Assembly (NCBI GenBank): GCA_900466575.1
Contig: UBMP01000025.1
Coordinates: forward strand, 119,953 to 183,952
DNA length: 64,000 nucleotides
Direction: 5' to 3'
From: Hyphomicrobiales bacterium
GTDB lineage: Bacteria; Pseudomonadota; Alphaproteobacteria; Rhizobiales; Rhizobiaceae
Shown: in pieces, positions 1 to 9,395 of the stretch
Position numbering within the stretch: the stretch's first letter is position 1
Layout of the letters: every line of letters starts with the position of its first letter
Translations under genes and position numbers: made by a program
Notes under the pieces: model-generated
The model's database searches: none
What the model was told of the DNA's origin: nothing
What the model saw: only the letters and a program-made list of their open reading frames with translations

Positions 1-75
1 TAAAGAGCCGCACCCCCCGTGTTTTCGATCCGCGCCTGCCGCGCCCGGATCCCTTGCGAAAGGCGACTGACGCAG

Positions 76-786
76 ATGATGGGCCTCGACGGCTTTCTGA
101 ACTGGCTCGCGGAGCGCCGCGCGCAACATTCCGCCTCCACTCCCCGGATACGATGGAAGACATGGGCCGCCGTCACGCTGGTGCTGGTGGTATTTGCCAT
201 GGTGTTTCGCGACAGCGCATTGACCATTGCCGCGCGCCAGGAGCCTGAGTGGCTCAGGGTGCTGGCCGAAAACACGACCGATCTCGGTAAATCGTGGTGG
301 AGCCTGACGCTGACGGGCGTTGTCTTTATCGGAGCGATGGTTGCCCTGAAGCTGGTCACCGATGCAGCGGCGCACGTGCGCCTGCACTATGTGGCAACAG
401 CTTCGGCCTATGTATTCCTCAGCGTCGCGCTCTCCGGGATCATCGGGAATATCGTCAAGCGTATCATCGGCCGCGCCCGACCGCCGCTTTTCGACGCGGA
501 AGGGGCGTTTCACTTCAAGTCCTTCTCGGGCCATCTCTACGAGAGCTTCCCCTCCGGCCACTCGACAACGGATGGCGCGATGGCGATGGCGCTCGCGGTG
601 CTGTTTCCGCGCTACCGCGTCGCCTTCTTCCTCGTGGGCGGCTTCCTGGCGCTGACGCGCATCATGGTCGGCGCGCATTACCTGAGCGACGTGATTGCCG
701 GCTACTCGTTCGGCCTGTGGTATGCCTATATGAGCGCGCTCTTCTTCGCCAAGCACGGTTTTTCGCTGAAACAGCCCAAGTGGTGA
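76..786 (+). CDS. PAP2-superfamily membrane phosphatase
   Basis: Probable lipid phosphate or undecaprenyl-pyrophosphate-type phosphatase of the inner membrane, about 236 aa. The acid-phosphatase signature is complete: K(x)6RP as KRIIGRARP near residue 128, PSGH near 159-162, and a third block with R195, H201 and D205 (TRIMVGAHYLSD). Several hydrophobic segments surround these motifs, as usual in the family. An in-frame GTG at 19 would add 19 residues but has no ribosome binding site; ATG 76 follows GAAAGG at a long spacing. It ends exactly where the convergent efflux gene ends, with no gap. The substrate cannot be read from the sequence. Confidence 0.85.
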   Translation: MMGLDGFLNWLAERRAQHSASTPRIRWKTWAAVTLVLVVFAMVFRDSALTIAARQEPEWLRVLAENTTDLGKSWWSLTLTGVVFIGAMVALKLVTDAAAHVRLHYVATASAYVFLSVALSGIIGNIVKRIIGRARPPLFDAEGAFHFKSFSGHLYESFPSGHSTTDGAMAMALAVLFPRYRVAFFLVGGFLALTRIMVGAHYLSDVIAGYSFGLWYAYMSALFFAKHGFSLKQPKW

Positions 787-1980
787 TTAGGCGACCGCCG
801 CACGGCGACCGCCCAGCATCAGCAGCGACACAACCAGCGCAATAACACCGCACAGGCCGATAACGGCCGCCATCGTCACCGGCGTGCCGTCGAAGACCGC
901 ACTGACCCCGACGATGGCCGCAGCGCCGATCAGCATCTGCATCGTGCCACCCAGCGAGGCTGCCGTGCCGGCGATCGGTCCATGCTCTTCCAGCGACAGA
1001 ACCATGGCCGTCGGGATCACCAGACCGAGGAAGGCGTTGGCGACAATGAGCAGGCCGACCAGCATGACGAAGGTGCCGATGCCCGTGGCAAAGACGATAT
1101 AGAGCAGCACGGTCGCCACGGCGAAACCGGCCACGCAGAAGCGCACGACCGGCATCGCCCCGAAGCGGTTGCCGAGATTGGCCGCGAACTGGCTGGAGCC
1201 GAAGAAACCCAACGCATTGAGTGCAAAGGCGAGACTGAACTGCGTGGACGTCAGGCCGAAATACTGCGTGTAAAGAAACGGCGCCGTTGCGAGAAAGGCG
1301 AAGAAGCTCGCCATGCCCGCGCCGCCGATCAGCGTCTGGCCGATGAAGTTGCGGTCGCGGATCAGCACCTTGAAGGCGGCGACCATGCCGCTGAGTTCAA
1401 AGGGCGTGCGATATTCCGGATGCAGGGTTTCCTTCAGGCTGAAGCGCGTGAGCAGAAGGCTGACGCCCGCCGTGCCGGCTGCGAACCAGAAGACCGCCGG
1501 CCAGCCGAAGGCCGCCATCAGCCCGCTGCCGCCGAGCGGCGCGAGCATGGGCGAGACCGACGTGACGAGCATGATCGTGGACATGAGCCGTGTGGCGTCG
1601 CTTCCGGTGTAGAGATCGCGGATGACGGCACGCGGGATCGACATGACTGCTGCAGCACCCACGCCCTGAACGAAGCGGGCGGCAATCAGCCAGCCCATGG
1701 AGGGCGCGAGCGCGCAAGCAGCAGACGCGACGAGGAAGAGGCCGAGGCCGAAATAGAGCGGCGGTTTGCGCCCGACACTGTCCGACGCCGGGCCATAGAT
1801 CAGCTGGCAGATGCCGAAGGCCGAGAAGAAGGACATGAGCGTCCATTGCGCGGCGGCGGCATCGGCGTGGAGATCGGCGGCAATCTTGGGCAGCGCCGGA
1901 ATGTACATGTCGATCGCCACCGGCCCGACAGCGCCGAGCAGCGCGAGGATGATCGCGAGCTTCAAGATTTCCGGTTTCAT
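787..1980 (-). CDS. MFS drug efflux transporter, Bcr/CflA type
   Basis: A 397-aa, 12-helix major facilitator of the drug:H+ antiporter-1 group. The N-terminal segment has the Bcr/CflA pattern: VAIDMYIPALPKIAADL near the start, motif A as GPASDSVGRKPP, then RFVQGVGAAAVMSIPRAVIRD in the fourth-fifth helix region. It probably exports small amphiphilic drugs from the cytoplasm. A second transporter of the same type is encoded at 7546-8796, so the window carries two paralogous pumps. No regulator adjoins this copy, and the substrate is unknown. Confidence 0.9.
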   Translation of the reverse strand: MKPEILKLAIILALLGAVGPVAIDMYIPALPKIAADLHADAAAAQWTLMSFFSAFGICQLIYGPASDSVGRKPPLYFGLGLFLVASAACALAPSMGWLIAARFVQGVGAAAVMSIPRAVIRDLYTGSDATRLMSTIMLVTSVSPMLAPLGGSGLMAAFGWPAVFWFAAGTAGVSLLLTRFSLKETLHPEYRTPFELSGMVAAFKVLIRDRNFIGQTLIGGAGMASFFAFLATAPFLYTQYFGLTSTQFSLAFALNALGFFGSSQFAANLGNRFGAMPVVRFCVAGFAVATVLLYIVFATGIGTFVMLVGLLIVANAFLGLVIPTAMVLSLEEHGPIAGTAASLGGTMQMLIGAAAIVGVSAVFDGTPVTMAAVIGLCGVIALVVSLLMLGGRRAAVA

Positions 1981-2249
1981 GGGGATTGCCGCCTGAACTT
2001 TATATTAGAAATGTCTTTTCCAAATCTCAGATTCGACCCTGCGCTACAAGGCGCGATGGCTCAATAGTTTTGAACGCCGGATTTGTAATCTTGATGAACC
2101 GCAAGGCGGCGTCTGTAACTTTCCCGACACATATTCACGATAGGGCATTGTTTCCTAACCCCATCCGGGGTAAGGGGGCCGCTTCGCGCGCCGGGGTCGG
2201 GTTTTCCCTCCGGCGCATCATCTTTTCCGGGGCACGGACTTTAGGATTG

Positions 2250-3347
2250 ATGCTGAAAACACCCTATTACCTGATCGACAAGTCGAAGCTTCTTCCCAAC
2301 ATGGAGAAGATCGCATGGCTGCGCGAGAATTCGGGCGCGAAGTCTCTTCTCGCCCTGAAATGCTTCGCCACGTGGTCGGTCTTCGACCTGATGAGCGAAT
2401 ACATGGACGGCACGACGTCGTCTTCGCTCTATGAAGTGAAGCTTGGCCGCGAGAAGTTCGGCAAGGAAACGCATGCCTATTCGGTCGCCTATGGCGATGA
2501 CGAAATCGGCGAAGTGGTCGAGAACTGCGACAAGATCATCTTCAACACGATCAACCAGCTGGAACGCTTCGACGCGGCCTCCGCCTCCAAGGTGCGCGGT
2601 CTGCGGGTCAATCCGCGCGTCTCGACCTCGGAATGGCTGATCTCCGACCCTGCACGTCCGCATTCCCGCCTCGGCGAATGGGATGCCACTAAGATCGAGG
2701 CCGTGGCCGACAAGATCACCGGCTTCATGTTCCATAACAATTGCGAGAATGACGATTTCGATCGCTTCTCGGAGATGCTAGGCAAGATCGAGGCGGATTT
2801 CGGTCATCTGATCGCGAAGATGAAATGGGTGAGCCTCGGCGGCGGCATCCACTTCACCGGCGAGAACTATCCGATCGACAAGCTCGCCGACCGGCTGAAG
2901 CGCTTTGCCGACACCTATGGCATCCAAGTCTATCTGGAGCCGGGCGAGGCTTCGATCACCAAGTCGACGACGCTGGAAGTGACCGTGCTCGACACGCTCT
3001 ACAACGGCAAGAACCTCGCCATCGTGGATTCGTCCATCGAGGCGCATATGCTCGACCTGCTGATCTACCGGCAGTCGGCCAAGATGGCCCCGAACGAGGG
3101 CGCGCACGAATACATGGTCTGCGGCAAGTCCTGCCTTGCGGGCGATATTTTCGGCGAATTCAAATTTGACCATGAACTGAAGCCCGGCGACCGCCTCTCC
3201 ATCCAGGATGCGGCCGGCTACACCATGGTCAAGAAGAACTGGTTTAACGGCGTGAAAATGCCGTCAATCGCCATTCGGGAAACCGATGGCAGCATCAGGA
3301 CGGTCCGCGAGTTCACCTTCGCGGACTACGAACAAAGCCTGTCCTGA
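2250..3347 (+). CDS. nspC: carboxynorspermidine decarboxylase
   Basis: PLP-dependent decarboxylase (365 aa) that converts carboxy(nor)spermidine to (nor)spermidine in the alternative polyamine pathway. It has the alanine-racemase-type barrel with the PLP lysine in LLALKCFATWSVF, the glycine-rich SLGGGIHFTGENYP loop, EPGEA, and the C-terminal CGKSCLAGD segment that supplies the active-site cysteine and aspartate. The frame is open upstream to 1986, but homology starts at MLKTPYYLIDKSKL and ATG 2250 follows AGGA at short spacing. The partner dehydrogenase starts 56 bp downstream, consistent with a two-gene operon making spermidine from aspartate semialdehyde and putrescine. Confidence 0.93.
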   Translation: MLKTPYYLIDKSKLLPNMEKIAWLRENSGAKSLLALKCFATWSVFDLMSEYMDGTTSSSLYEVKLGREKFGKETHAYSVAYGDDEIGEVVENCDKIIFNTINQLERFDAASASKVRGLRVNPRVSTSEWLISDPARPHSRLGEWDATKIEAVADKITGFMFHNNCENDDFDRFSEMLGKIEADFGHLIAKMKWVSLGGGIHFTGENYPIDKLADRLKRFADTYGIQVYLEPGEASITKSTTLEVTVLDTLYNGKNLAIVDSSIEAHMLDLLIYRQSAKMAPNEGAHEYMVCGKSCLAGDIFGEFKFDHELKPGDRLSIQDAAGYTMVKKNWFNGVKMPSIAIRETDGSIRTVREFTFADYEQSLS

Positions 3348-3403
3348 AGCGATCCGCTTCACGAAGGTCTCTGACGATTGGACATAAGGAGTTAGTCCCC
3401 ATC

Positions 3404-4651
3404 ATGAAGAAGAACGTGCTCATCATCGGCGCCGGCGGCGTCGCACAGGTGGTCGCGCACAAGTGCGCGCAGAACAACGACGTCCTCGGCGACCTGCATA
3501 TCGCCTCGCGCACCAAGGCGAAGTGCGACGCGATCATTGCCTCCGTGCACGAGAAGAAGGCGATGAAGCAGCCGGGCGTTTTTGAGGCCCATGCGCTCGA
3601 CGCGCTCGATATCGAAGCCACCAAGGCGCTGATCAAGTCGACCAAGTCCGAGATCGTCATCAATGTCGGCACGGCCTTCCTCAACATGTCGGTGCTGCGC
3701 GCCTGCATGGACACAGGCGTTGCCTATATCGACACCGCGATCCACGAAGAGCCGAACAAGATCTGTGAAACGCCGCCGTGGTACGGGAACTATGAGTGGA
3801 AGCGTGCCGCCGAATGCGAAGAGAAGGGCATCACCGCCATTCTCGGTGCCGGCTTCGACCCGGGCATGGTCAACGCCTATGCCAAGCTCGCCAAGGACGA
3901 GTATTTCGACAAGATCACCGATGTCGACATCGTCGACATCAATGCCGGCAGCCATGGCAAGTATTTCGCCACCAATTTCGACCCGGAAATCAACTTCCGC
4001 GAATTCACCGGCGTCGTCTATTCTTGGCAGAAGGGCGAATGGCAGGTCAACAAGATGTTCGAGATCGGCAAGGATTATGACCTGCCCGTCGTCGGCACGC
4101 GCCGCGCCTATCTCTGCGGCCATGACGAAGTGCATTCGCTGGCGAAGAACATGGATGGCGCGGATGTCCGCTTCTGGATGGGCTTCGGCGATCACTACAT
4201 CAACGTCTTCACCGTGCTGAAGAACCTTGGTCTCCTCTCCGAACAGCCGGTCAAGCTGGCCGACGGTTCGGAAGTCGTGCCGCTCAAGGTCGTCAAGGCC
4301 TGCCTGCCCGACCCCGCATCGCTTGCCCCCAACTACGAAGGCAAGACCTGCATCGGCGACTTCGTGAAGGGCACGAAGGACGGCAAGCAACGCGAAGTCT
4401 TCATCTACAACGTCGCCGACCACAAGGAAGCCTATAACGAAGTGGGCTCCCAGGGCATTTCCTACACCGCCGGCGTTCCCCCGGTTGCTGCCGCGATCCT
4501 GATCGCCAAGGGCGCATGGGACGTCAAGAAAATGGTGAACGTCGAAGAACTGCCGCCGCAGCCCTTCCTCGCCGTGCTGAACCGCATCGGCCTGCAGACC
4601 TGCATCCGCGACGAACAGGGCGAGCGCCCGCTGGAATTCGTCGAGCCCTGA
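3404..4651 (+). CDS. carboxynorspermidine synthase (saccharopine dehydrogenase family)
   Basis: NAD(P)H-dependent enzyme (415 aa) that condenses aspartate semialdehyde with a diamine to give carboxy(nor)spermidine, the step before NspC. The N-terminal Rossmann nucleotide site is visible as NVLIIGAGGVAQVVAHKCA, followed by the saccharopine-dehydrogenase-like catalytic domain with ILGAGFDPGMVNAYA. A strong Shine-Dalgarno (AAGGAG near 3386) precedes ATG 3404. Adjacency to nspC favours this role over lysine saccharopine dehydrogenase. Transcription probably ends at the hairpin at 4675. Confidence 0.9.
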   Translation: MKKNVLIIGAGGVAQVVAHKCAQNNDVLGDLHIASRTKAKCDAIIASVHEKKAMKQPGVFEAHALDALDIEATKALIKSTKSEIVINVGTAFLNMSVLRACMDTGVAYIDTAIHEEPNKICETPPWYGNYEWKRAAECEEKGITAILGAGFDPGMVNAYAKLAKDEYFDKITDVDIVDINAGSHGKYFATNFDPEINFREFTGVVYSWQKGEWQVNKMFEIGKDYDLPVVGTRRAYLCGHDEVHSLAKNMDGADVRFWMGFGDHYINVFTVLKNLGLLSEQPVKLADGSEVVPLKVVKACLPDPASLAPNYEGKTCIGDFVKGTKDGKQREVFIYNVADHKEAYNEVGSQGISYTAGVPPVAAAILIAKGAWDVKKMVNVEELPPQPFLAVLNRIGLQTCIRDEQGERPLEFVEP

Positions 4652-4674
4652 GATCTGGGGCTTCTCGGAATGAC

Positions 4675-4709
4675 AAACCCGCCGGAGCGATCCGGCGGGT
4701 TTTTTGTTT
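4675..4709 (+). terminator. Rho-independent terminator after the carboxynorspermidine genes
   Basis: Perfect 12-bp inverted repeat AAACCCGCCGGA / TCCGGCGGGTTT with a GCGA tetraloop, followed by TTTGTTTT. It starts 24 bp after the dehydrogenase stop codon. Confidence 0.9.
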
Positions 4710-4762
4710 TGAAGCTAGGGCATGCCGTGTGGCGCCCCCTCATCGCCTCGCTTTGCTCGGCA

Positions 4763-4866
4763 CTTCTCCCCGATGGGGAGAAGAGGGTGGATGCCGCAGC
4801 GTTGCGGTCCCCCTCGCCCCTCCGGGGAGAGGTCCGCCGAGCGGAGCGGAGGCGGGGTGAGGGGCG
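4763..4866. repeat. rhizobial intergenic palindromic element (RIME-like)
   Basis: The stretch holds a perfect 9-bp inverted repeat, CTTCTCCCC / GGGGAGAAG (4763-4783), then a GC-rich imperfect palindrome from CCCCTCGCCCC to GGCGGGGTGAGGGG with an internal GCCGAGCGGAGCGG segment. This mosaic of short palindromes is typical of the intergenic elements dispersed through Rhizobiaceae chromosomes. It lies between a convergent pair (dehydrogenase terminator and the oligopeptidase 3' end). Assignment to a named family needs genome-wide copies, which I cannot see. Confidence 0.5.
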
Positions 4867-4879
4867 AAGCGGGAGAGCC

Positions 4880-6943
4880 TTAAGCCGCCAGCCCCTTTTT
4901 CCTCAGCATCGCGTCCGGGCTCGGCAGCTTGCCGCGGAAGGCCTTGTAGGCGTCTTCGGGGTCCATGGAGCCGCCGGACGAATAGATCTTCAGCTTCAGC
5001 TTTTCCGCCATCTGCGGGTTGAAGGCGTCGCCGGTTTCCTCGAACGCCGAGAAGGCGTCCGCGTCGAGCACTTCCGACCACATGTAGGAATAATATCCTG
5101 CCGAATAGCCGTCGCCGGAGAAGACGTGCTGGAAATGCGGCGAGCGGTGACGCATGACCATGGCGTCGGGCATGCCGATATCCTTCAGCACCTCCGCCTC
5201 CAGCGCCATCGGGTCAGCCGGCGGTTCGGCGGCGGTGTGATAGGCCATGTCGACAAGAGCGGAGGACGTGAACTCCACCGTTGCGAAGCCGGCATTGAAG
5301 GTGCGGGCGGCGAGAACCTTGTCGAGGAGTGCCTGCGGCATCGGCGCGCCGGTCTCGTAATGCACGGCGTAGGTCTTGAGGATTTCCGGAACGGTCAGCC
5401 AGTGTTCGTAAAGCTGCGAGGGCAGCTCGACGAAATCGCGCGAGACGCCCGTACCGGACACGGTCGGATAGGTCACGTCCGACAGCATGCCGTGCAGCGC
5501 ATGGCCGAATTCGTGGAAGAGCGTGCGGGCATCGTCGAGCGAGAGCAGCGCCGGCTTGCCCTCTGCGGGCTTGGCGAAGTTGCAGACATTGTAGATCAGC
5601 GGGATTTCACCCTGCGCGCCGTTCTTCAGGGTCAATTTATGCTGGCTCTGGAACGAACTCATCCAGGCGCCGGAGCGCTTGGAGGGACGCGCAAAGTAAT
5701 CGCCGACGAACATCGCCTTCAGCGCGCCCGACGCGTCGCGAATCTCGAAGACGCGCGCGTCGGGATGATAGGCCTTCACGTCCTTCAGCTCCTTCGCGGT
5801 GATGCCGAAGAGACGGCGGGCGACGTCGAAGCAGGCTTCGATGATCTTTTCGAGCTGGAGATAGGGCTTCAGCTCGCCTTCGGAGAAGTTGAAGCGCTCG
5901 GCACGGATCTTCTCGGCATAGTGACGCCAGTCCCACGGCTTCACGTCGTGGTTCTTGCCTTCGGCGGCGATGGCTTTCGCGATATCGGCCTCTTCCTCAA
6001 GCGCGCGCACGCGGGCCTTTTCCCAGACCTGCATCAACAGGCCGTTCACGTTGGCCGGGGTCTTGGCCATCGTGTTGTCGAGCTTGAGCTCGGCGAAATT
6101 GGCGAAACCGAGGAGCTTGGCCTTCTCGTGACGCAGCTTCAGCGTTTCGGCGATCACGCCGCGATTGTCGGTCTCACCGCCGTTTTCGCCGCGCGCGATC
6201 CAGGCCTTGAAGGCGGTTTCGCGGAGATCCCGTCGCTCGGAGAAGGTCAGGAAGGGCTCGATGATCGAGCGCGACAGCGTGACGGCATACTTGCCCTTTT
6301 CGCCACGCGCCTCGGCCTGGGCCGCCATGGCGTCCTTCAGGAAATCCGGCAGGCCGGCAAGATCGGCTTCGTCACCGAGGATGAGAAACCAGTTCTTTTC
6401 ATCTGCCAGAACGTTCTGACCGAATTTGGCGCCGAGCGATGCCAGCCGCTCGTTAATAGCCGCCAGCCGCTCCTGATCGGCGCGCGGAAGCTTGGCGCCG
6501 GCGCGGACAAAGCCCTTCCAGTGGCGCTCGAGGACGCGCGTCTGTTCCAGATCGAGGTTCAGCGTCTCGCGGGATTCCCAAAGCGTGTCGATGCGCTTGA
6601 ACAGCGCCTCGTTCATGCCGATCTTCGAATAGTGCCGCGACATCTTCGGCGAGATGTCCCGTTCCAACGCCTGGATGGTGTCGTTGGTATCGGCCCCGGC
6701 TCTATTCCAGAAGATGGAGGAAACGCGTGACAGTTCATCGCCGGCGATTTCGAGAGCAACAATCGTATTCTCGAAGGTCGGGGCCTCGGGATTGTTGGCG
6801 ATTGTGTCTATTTCAGCTTCGTGCAACTTGAACGCAACATCGAAAGCGGGGGAAAAATCACTTTCCGATATTTGTCCGAAATCCGGCAAACCATTGCGAC
6901 CGTTCCAGTCAATGAGAGCGGGGTTGATTTTTGCTTCGGCCAT
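4880..6943 (-). CDS. M3-family zinc peptidase (oligopeptidase A / Dcp-like)
   Basis: Cytosolic metallopeptidase of 687 aa that degrades short peptides, normal length for the oligopeptidase A / peptidyl-dipeptidase Dcp branch. The zinc motif HExxH is present in LFHEFGHALHGMLSD, and the downstream glutamate ligand lies in FVELPSQLYEHW. The C-terminal GYSAGYYSYMWSEVLDADAF block is also characteristic. No signal peptide is visible. It is divergent from the marR-efflux operon, and the 153-bp gap between them holds an inverted repeat at 7001-7021. Confidence 0.93.
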   Translation of the reverse strand: MAEAKINPALIDWNGRNGLPDFGQISESDFSPAFDVAFKLHEAEIDTIANNPEAPTFENTIVALEIAGDELSRVSSIFWNRAGADTNDTIQALERDISPKMSRHYSKIGMNEALFKRIDTLWESRETLNLDLEQTRVLERHWKGFVRAGAKLPRADQERLAAINERLASLGAKFGQNVLADEKNWFLILGDEADLAGLPDFLKDAMAAQAEARGEKGKYAVTLSRSIIEPFLTFSERRDLRETAFKAWIARGENGGETDNRGVIAETLKLRHEKAKLLGFANFAELKLDNTMAKTPANVNGLLMQVWEKARVRALEEEADIAKAIAAEGKNHDVKPWDWRHYAEKIRAERFNFSEGELKPYLQLEKIIEACFDVARRLFGITAKELKDVKAYHPDARVFEIRDASGALKAMFVGDYFARPSKRSGAWMSSFQSQHKLTLKNGAQGEIPLIYNVCNFAKPAEGKPALLSLDDARTLFHEFGHALHGMLSDVTYPTVSGTGVSRDFVELPSQLYEHWLTVPEILKTYAVHYETGAPMPQALLDKVLAARTFNAGFATVEFTSSALVDMAYHTAAEPPADPMALEAEVLKDIGMPDAMVMRHRSPHFQHVFSGDGYSAGYYSYMWSEVLDADAFSAFEETGDAFNPQMAEKLKLKIYSSGGSMDPEDAYKAFRGKLPSPDAMLRKKGLAA

Positions 6944-7000
6944 CGGAGTTTATCCTCATATGAATCGATTATGATCCGCAATATAGGAGCAGGTTCGGCC

Positions 7001-7021
7001 TTTGGAACATAGCGTTCCAAA
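7001..7021. promoter_or_regulatory. perfect 8-bp inverted repeat, candidate operator
   Basis: TTTGGAAC-ATAGC-GTTCCAAA, arms fully complementary with a 5-bp spacer. It lies 58 bp upstream of the oligopeptidase start and 76 bp upstream of the marR start, in the shared divergent promoter region. Size and position fit binding by the adjacent MarR dimer, but this is inference. Confidence 0.5.
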
Positions 7022-7096
7022 AAAAGAAGCGGTAATCATTGCAAAGATCGGCCTGTTATAATAAGACAACCTTACGAATTGAATGGACCCTCAGAC

Positions 7097-7549
7097 ATGA
7101 TCGAACCGGAATCCATCGGTTTCCTTATTGCAGAAACTGCCCGCCTTCAGAGAGCGGAGTTTGAAAAGCGGATCGCCTCCGCCGGATTCGAACTGACGCC
7201 CGGCGAAGCGCGAGCGCTGCTTGTTATCGGCAATCGCTCGGGCTGCCGACAGAACGAGATCGCCGATAAGATGGGCGTCGAGCCCATGACCATGAGCGGG
7301 TATATCGACAAGCTGGAGGGGCTTGGTCTCGTTGAGCGCATTCCGGATCCGACCGATCGCCGTGCCCGCAATGTAGTGATGAAACCGAAAGCGGAACCGA
7401 TGCTGACGGAAATCCGCATGCTGGCCAGGGTGCTTCTGTCGGACATGGTGTCCGAGATGACCGAAGACGAACGTGAAACGCTGCATAATGCTTTGAAAAC
7501 CATCAAACTGGCCTTGGTCGGCATGTCGGCCGGCCGGGAAGCGGAATGA
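7097..7549 (+). CDS. MarR-family transcriptional regulator
   Basis: Winged-helix repressor of about 150 aa. The helix-turn-helix lies in the middle (CRQNEIADKMGVEPMTMSGYIDKLE), followed by the wing with the typical DPTDRRARNVVM sequence. An in-frame TTG at 7079 was set aside because MIEPESIGFLIAETARL is the usual family N-terminus. Its stop overlaps the start of the following efflux gene by 4 bp (ATGA), so the pair is co-transcribed and MarR probably represses the pump until a ligand binds. Confidence 0.9.
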   Translation: MIEPESIGFLIAETARLQRAEFEKRIASAGFELTPGEARALLVIGNRSGCRQNEIADKMGVEPMTMSGYIDKLEGLGLVERIPDPTDRRARNVVMKPKAEPMLTEIRMLARVLLSDMVSEMTEDERETLHNALKTIKLALVGMSAGREAE

Positions 7550-8796
7550 ATTTCACGCCGACAGACGCATGGCAGATGGAAAAGATGCAGCCGCTCATGT
7601 CGGAGCGGCGAACGAGCCTGATCGGCGCGTTCATGACGATGATCGGCTCCATCTCGATGTCTTTGTATACGCCGGCCATGCCCGCGCTGGCGCATGCTTT
7701 CGGTGTGAGCGGCGCATCGGCCAAATTGACACTTACCTTCTATTTTGCCGGCTTTGCGGCCGCCCAGTTGGTCACCGGCCCGGCGTCCGATGCGATCGGT
7801 CGCAGGAAAGCTGCGATCATCTTCATGCTGGTCTATCTGGCGGGCAGCGTCATGGCGGTGTTCGCACCCACGATCGAGTGGCTGATGGCGGCGCGCCTCA
7901 TTCAGGGCATCGGCGCATCCGTCGGCACGACGGTGTCCCGCGCGATCGTCCGCGACCAGTATACCGGCGACCAATCCGCCCGCATCATGAACATGATCGG
8001 CATCGTCCTGGCCGTCGGCCCCGGCATTGCCCCAACGATCGGCGGACTGATCCTGGAGTTCTCCACCTGGCAGGGAATTTTTGTCGTCATGGCTGGAATG
8101 GGTATGACAGGCATCGGCATTGTTCTCTTCGCCCTGAAGGAAACGACGGTTCCAGACGCGGCGCGCGGCGCGCCCGGGCCGCTCGTAAAATCCTACGGCA
8201 GGCTGCTTGCAAGCGGCCCGGTCATGTCGGCGTCGCTGACGGTCGGGTTTGCCGTCGGTGCTCTCTACATGCTGGCAACGGTGCTCCCGTTTGTCCTGAT
8301 CGATGAAGCCGGCTTGACGCCTGCCCAATTCGGACTTGGCATGATGGCGCAGACGGGCAGCTACTTTCTCGGCTCCGTTCTCTTCCGGGTGCTGCTCCGG
8401 CGGGCCTCCGCAGAGAGGCTGGTCATTCCCGGCCTCGGCTTCATCCTGGTCGGGAGCGTGCTCGCCTTCCTTTCAATCCAGTTCCTGCCCCTTTCCTATC
8501 TGTCGGTCATGGTGCCGGTGGGCTTCTATGCTTTCGGGATCGCCTTCGTGATGCCGCACATGACCACCGCCGCGCTGATGCCGTTTCCGCGCATCGCCGG
8601 AACGGCTGCCGCGATGCTGGGCTTCATCCAGATGGGTTCCGGGGTTCTGGGTGGAGCTGTCGCCGCGGCGATCGGCGAACCGCTGCTTTCACTGCATGTC
8701 CTCATGCCCGGAATGGGCGTCATCTGCAGCCTGTTCTATCTGTGGCATGTCTGCGCCATGAGACGCTTCCAGGCCGGCGACGCCGGTTCTTTTTGA
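7546..8796 (+). CDS. MFS multidrug efflux transporter, Bcr/CflA type
   Basis: Inner-membrane proton antiporter of 416 aa with 12 predicted helices. Family marks are SISMSLYTPAMPALAHAFGV in helix 1, motif A as GPASDAIGRRKAA and the helix 4-5 segment RLIQGIGASVGTTVSRAIVRD. It is translationally coupled to the upstream marR by an ATGA overlap, the standard layout of a ligand-inducible efflux operon. The cargo is unknown. Confidence 0.92.
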   Translation: MNFTPTDAWQMEKMQPLMSERRTSLIGAFMTMIGSISMSLYTPAMPALAHAFGVSGASAKLTLTFYFAGFAAAQLVTGPASDAIGRRKAAIIFMLVYLAGSVMAVFAPTIEWLMAARLIQGIGASVGTTVSRAIVRDQYTGDQSARIMNMIGIVLAVGPGIAPTIGGLILEFSTWQGIFVVMAGMGMTGIGIVLFALKETTVPDAARGAPGPLVKSYGRLLASGPVMSASLTVGFAVGALYMLATVLPFVLIDEAGLTPAQFGLGMMAQTGSYFLGSVLFRVLLRRASAERLVIPGLGFILVGSVLAFLSIQFLPLSYLSVMVPVGFYAFGIAFVMPHMTTAALMPFPRIAGTAAAMLGFIQMGSGVLGGAVAAAIGEPLLSLHVLMPGMGVICSLFYLWHVCAMRRFQAGDAGSF

Positions 8797-8980
8797 TCCT
8801 CGTTTGCCTTACGAGACGGCACATCTGCCCGAATTGGGATAGATCGCTCAAATTTTAGACATAGGTTTTATTTTATATAACCACCCTTGCGATAAAACTC
8901 ATATCCGGCGCATGCGACCGATCACTGCGGTTGCGACCGCGCCTGCGTGTTGTAGCAAGACTGTCCCGGAGGGTGGGTGC

Positions 8981-9373
8981 ATGGCTGTCCTGATCGTTGA
9001 AGACAATCCGACAAACGGGCTCATCCTGCGTCACCTGATGGCAAAGACGGGATCTGGCGAAATCGTGGTTTGCGACGACCCAACCACGGCAATTCAGGCC
9101 TGCCAGACCCGGCGTTTCGATCTCCTCATGGTCGACCACATGTTGCCCGGCATGACCGGTTTGCAATTCGTGCGCATCGTCCGCGAGTTTGATGGTTTCC
9201 AGGAAACACCGATCGTCATGGTGACCGCCGACGCCTCGGCGGGACTTCGCGAGGAGGCGCTTGATGCAGGCGTGAACACATTCCTGACGAAACCCATCGA
9301 GGCGCTTGGCTTCACGCAGATGATGAGCCGGCTGATCGCCAATCAAACCTCCTGTGCCGCGCAGTCGGCCTGA
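8981..9373 (+). CDS. single-domain response regulator
   Basis: A 130-aa receiver domain with no output domain. It has acidic residues in LIVEDNPTN, the phosphoacceptor Asp in LLMVDHMLPGMTG, the conserved Thr in PIVMVTADAS and Lys in FLTKPIEA. ATG 8981 is preceded by GGAGGGTGG at good spacing, so the longer frame from 8912 is rejected. It is the first gene of a tightly packed signalling set (PruR-like protein, hybrid kinase, second regulator) and probably receives or diverts phosphoryl groups from the kinase HPt domain, as CheY/DivK-like shuttles do. Confidence 0.88.
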   Translation: MAVLIVEDNPTNGLILRHLMAKTGSGEIVVCDDPTTAIQACQTRRFDLLMVDHMLPGMTGLQFVRIVREFDGFQETPIVMVTADASAGLREEALDAGVNTFLTKPIEALGFTQMMSRLIANQTSCAAQSA

Positions 9374-9395
9374 TCTCTACCGGGAGAGCTTTCTC

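Noticed and set aside
1986..2249. Upstream in-frame extension of nspC and possible polyamine riboswitch leader
   Set aside because: Family homology begins at MLKTPYY; I could not recognise a speF-type fold in the 269-bp leader by eye.
4670..6730. 686-codon open frame on the plus strand opposite the M3 peptidase
   Set aside because: Antisense shadow of a clear HEFGH metallopeptidase; the product is His/Arg/Val/Gly-biased and has no domain.
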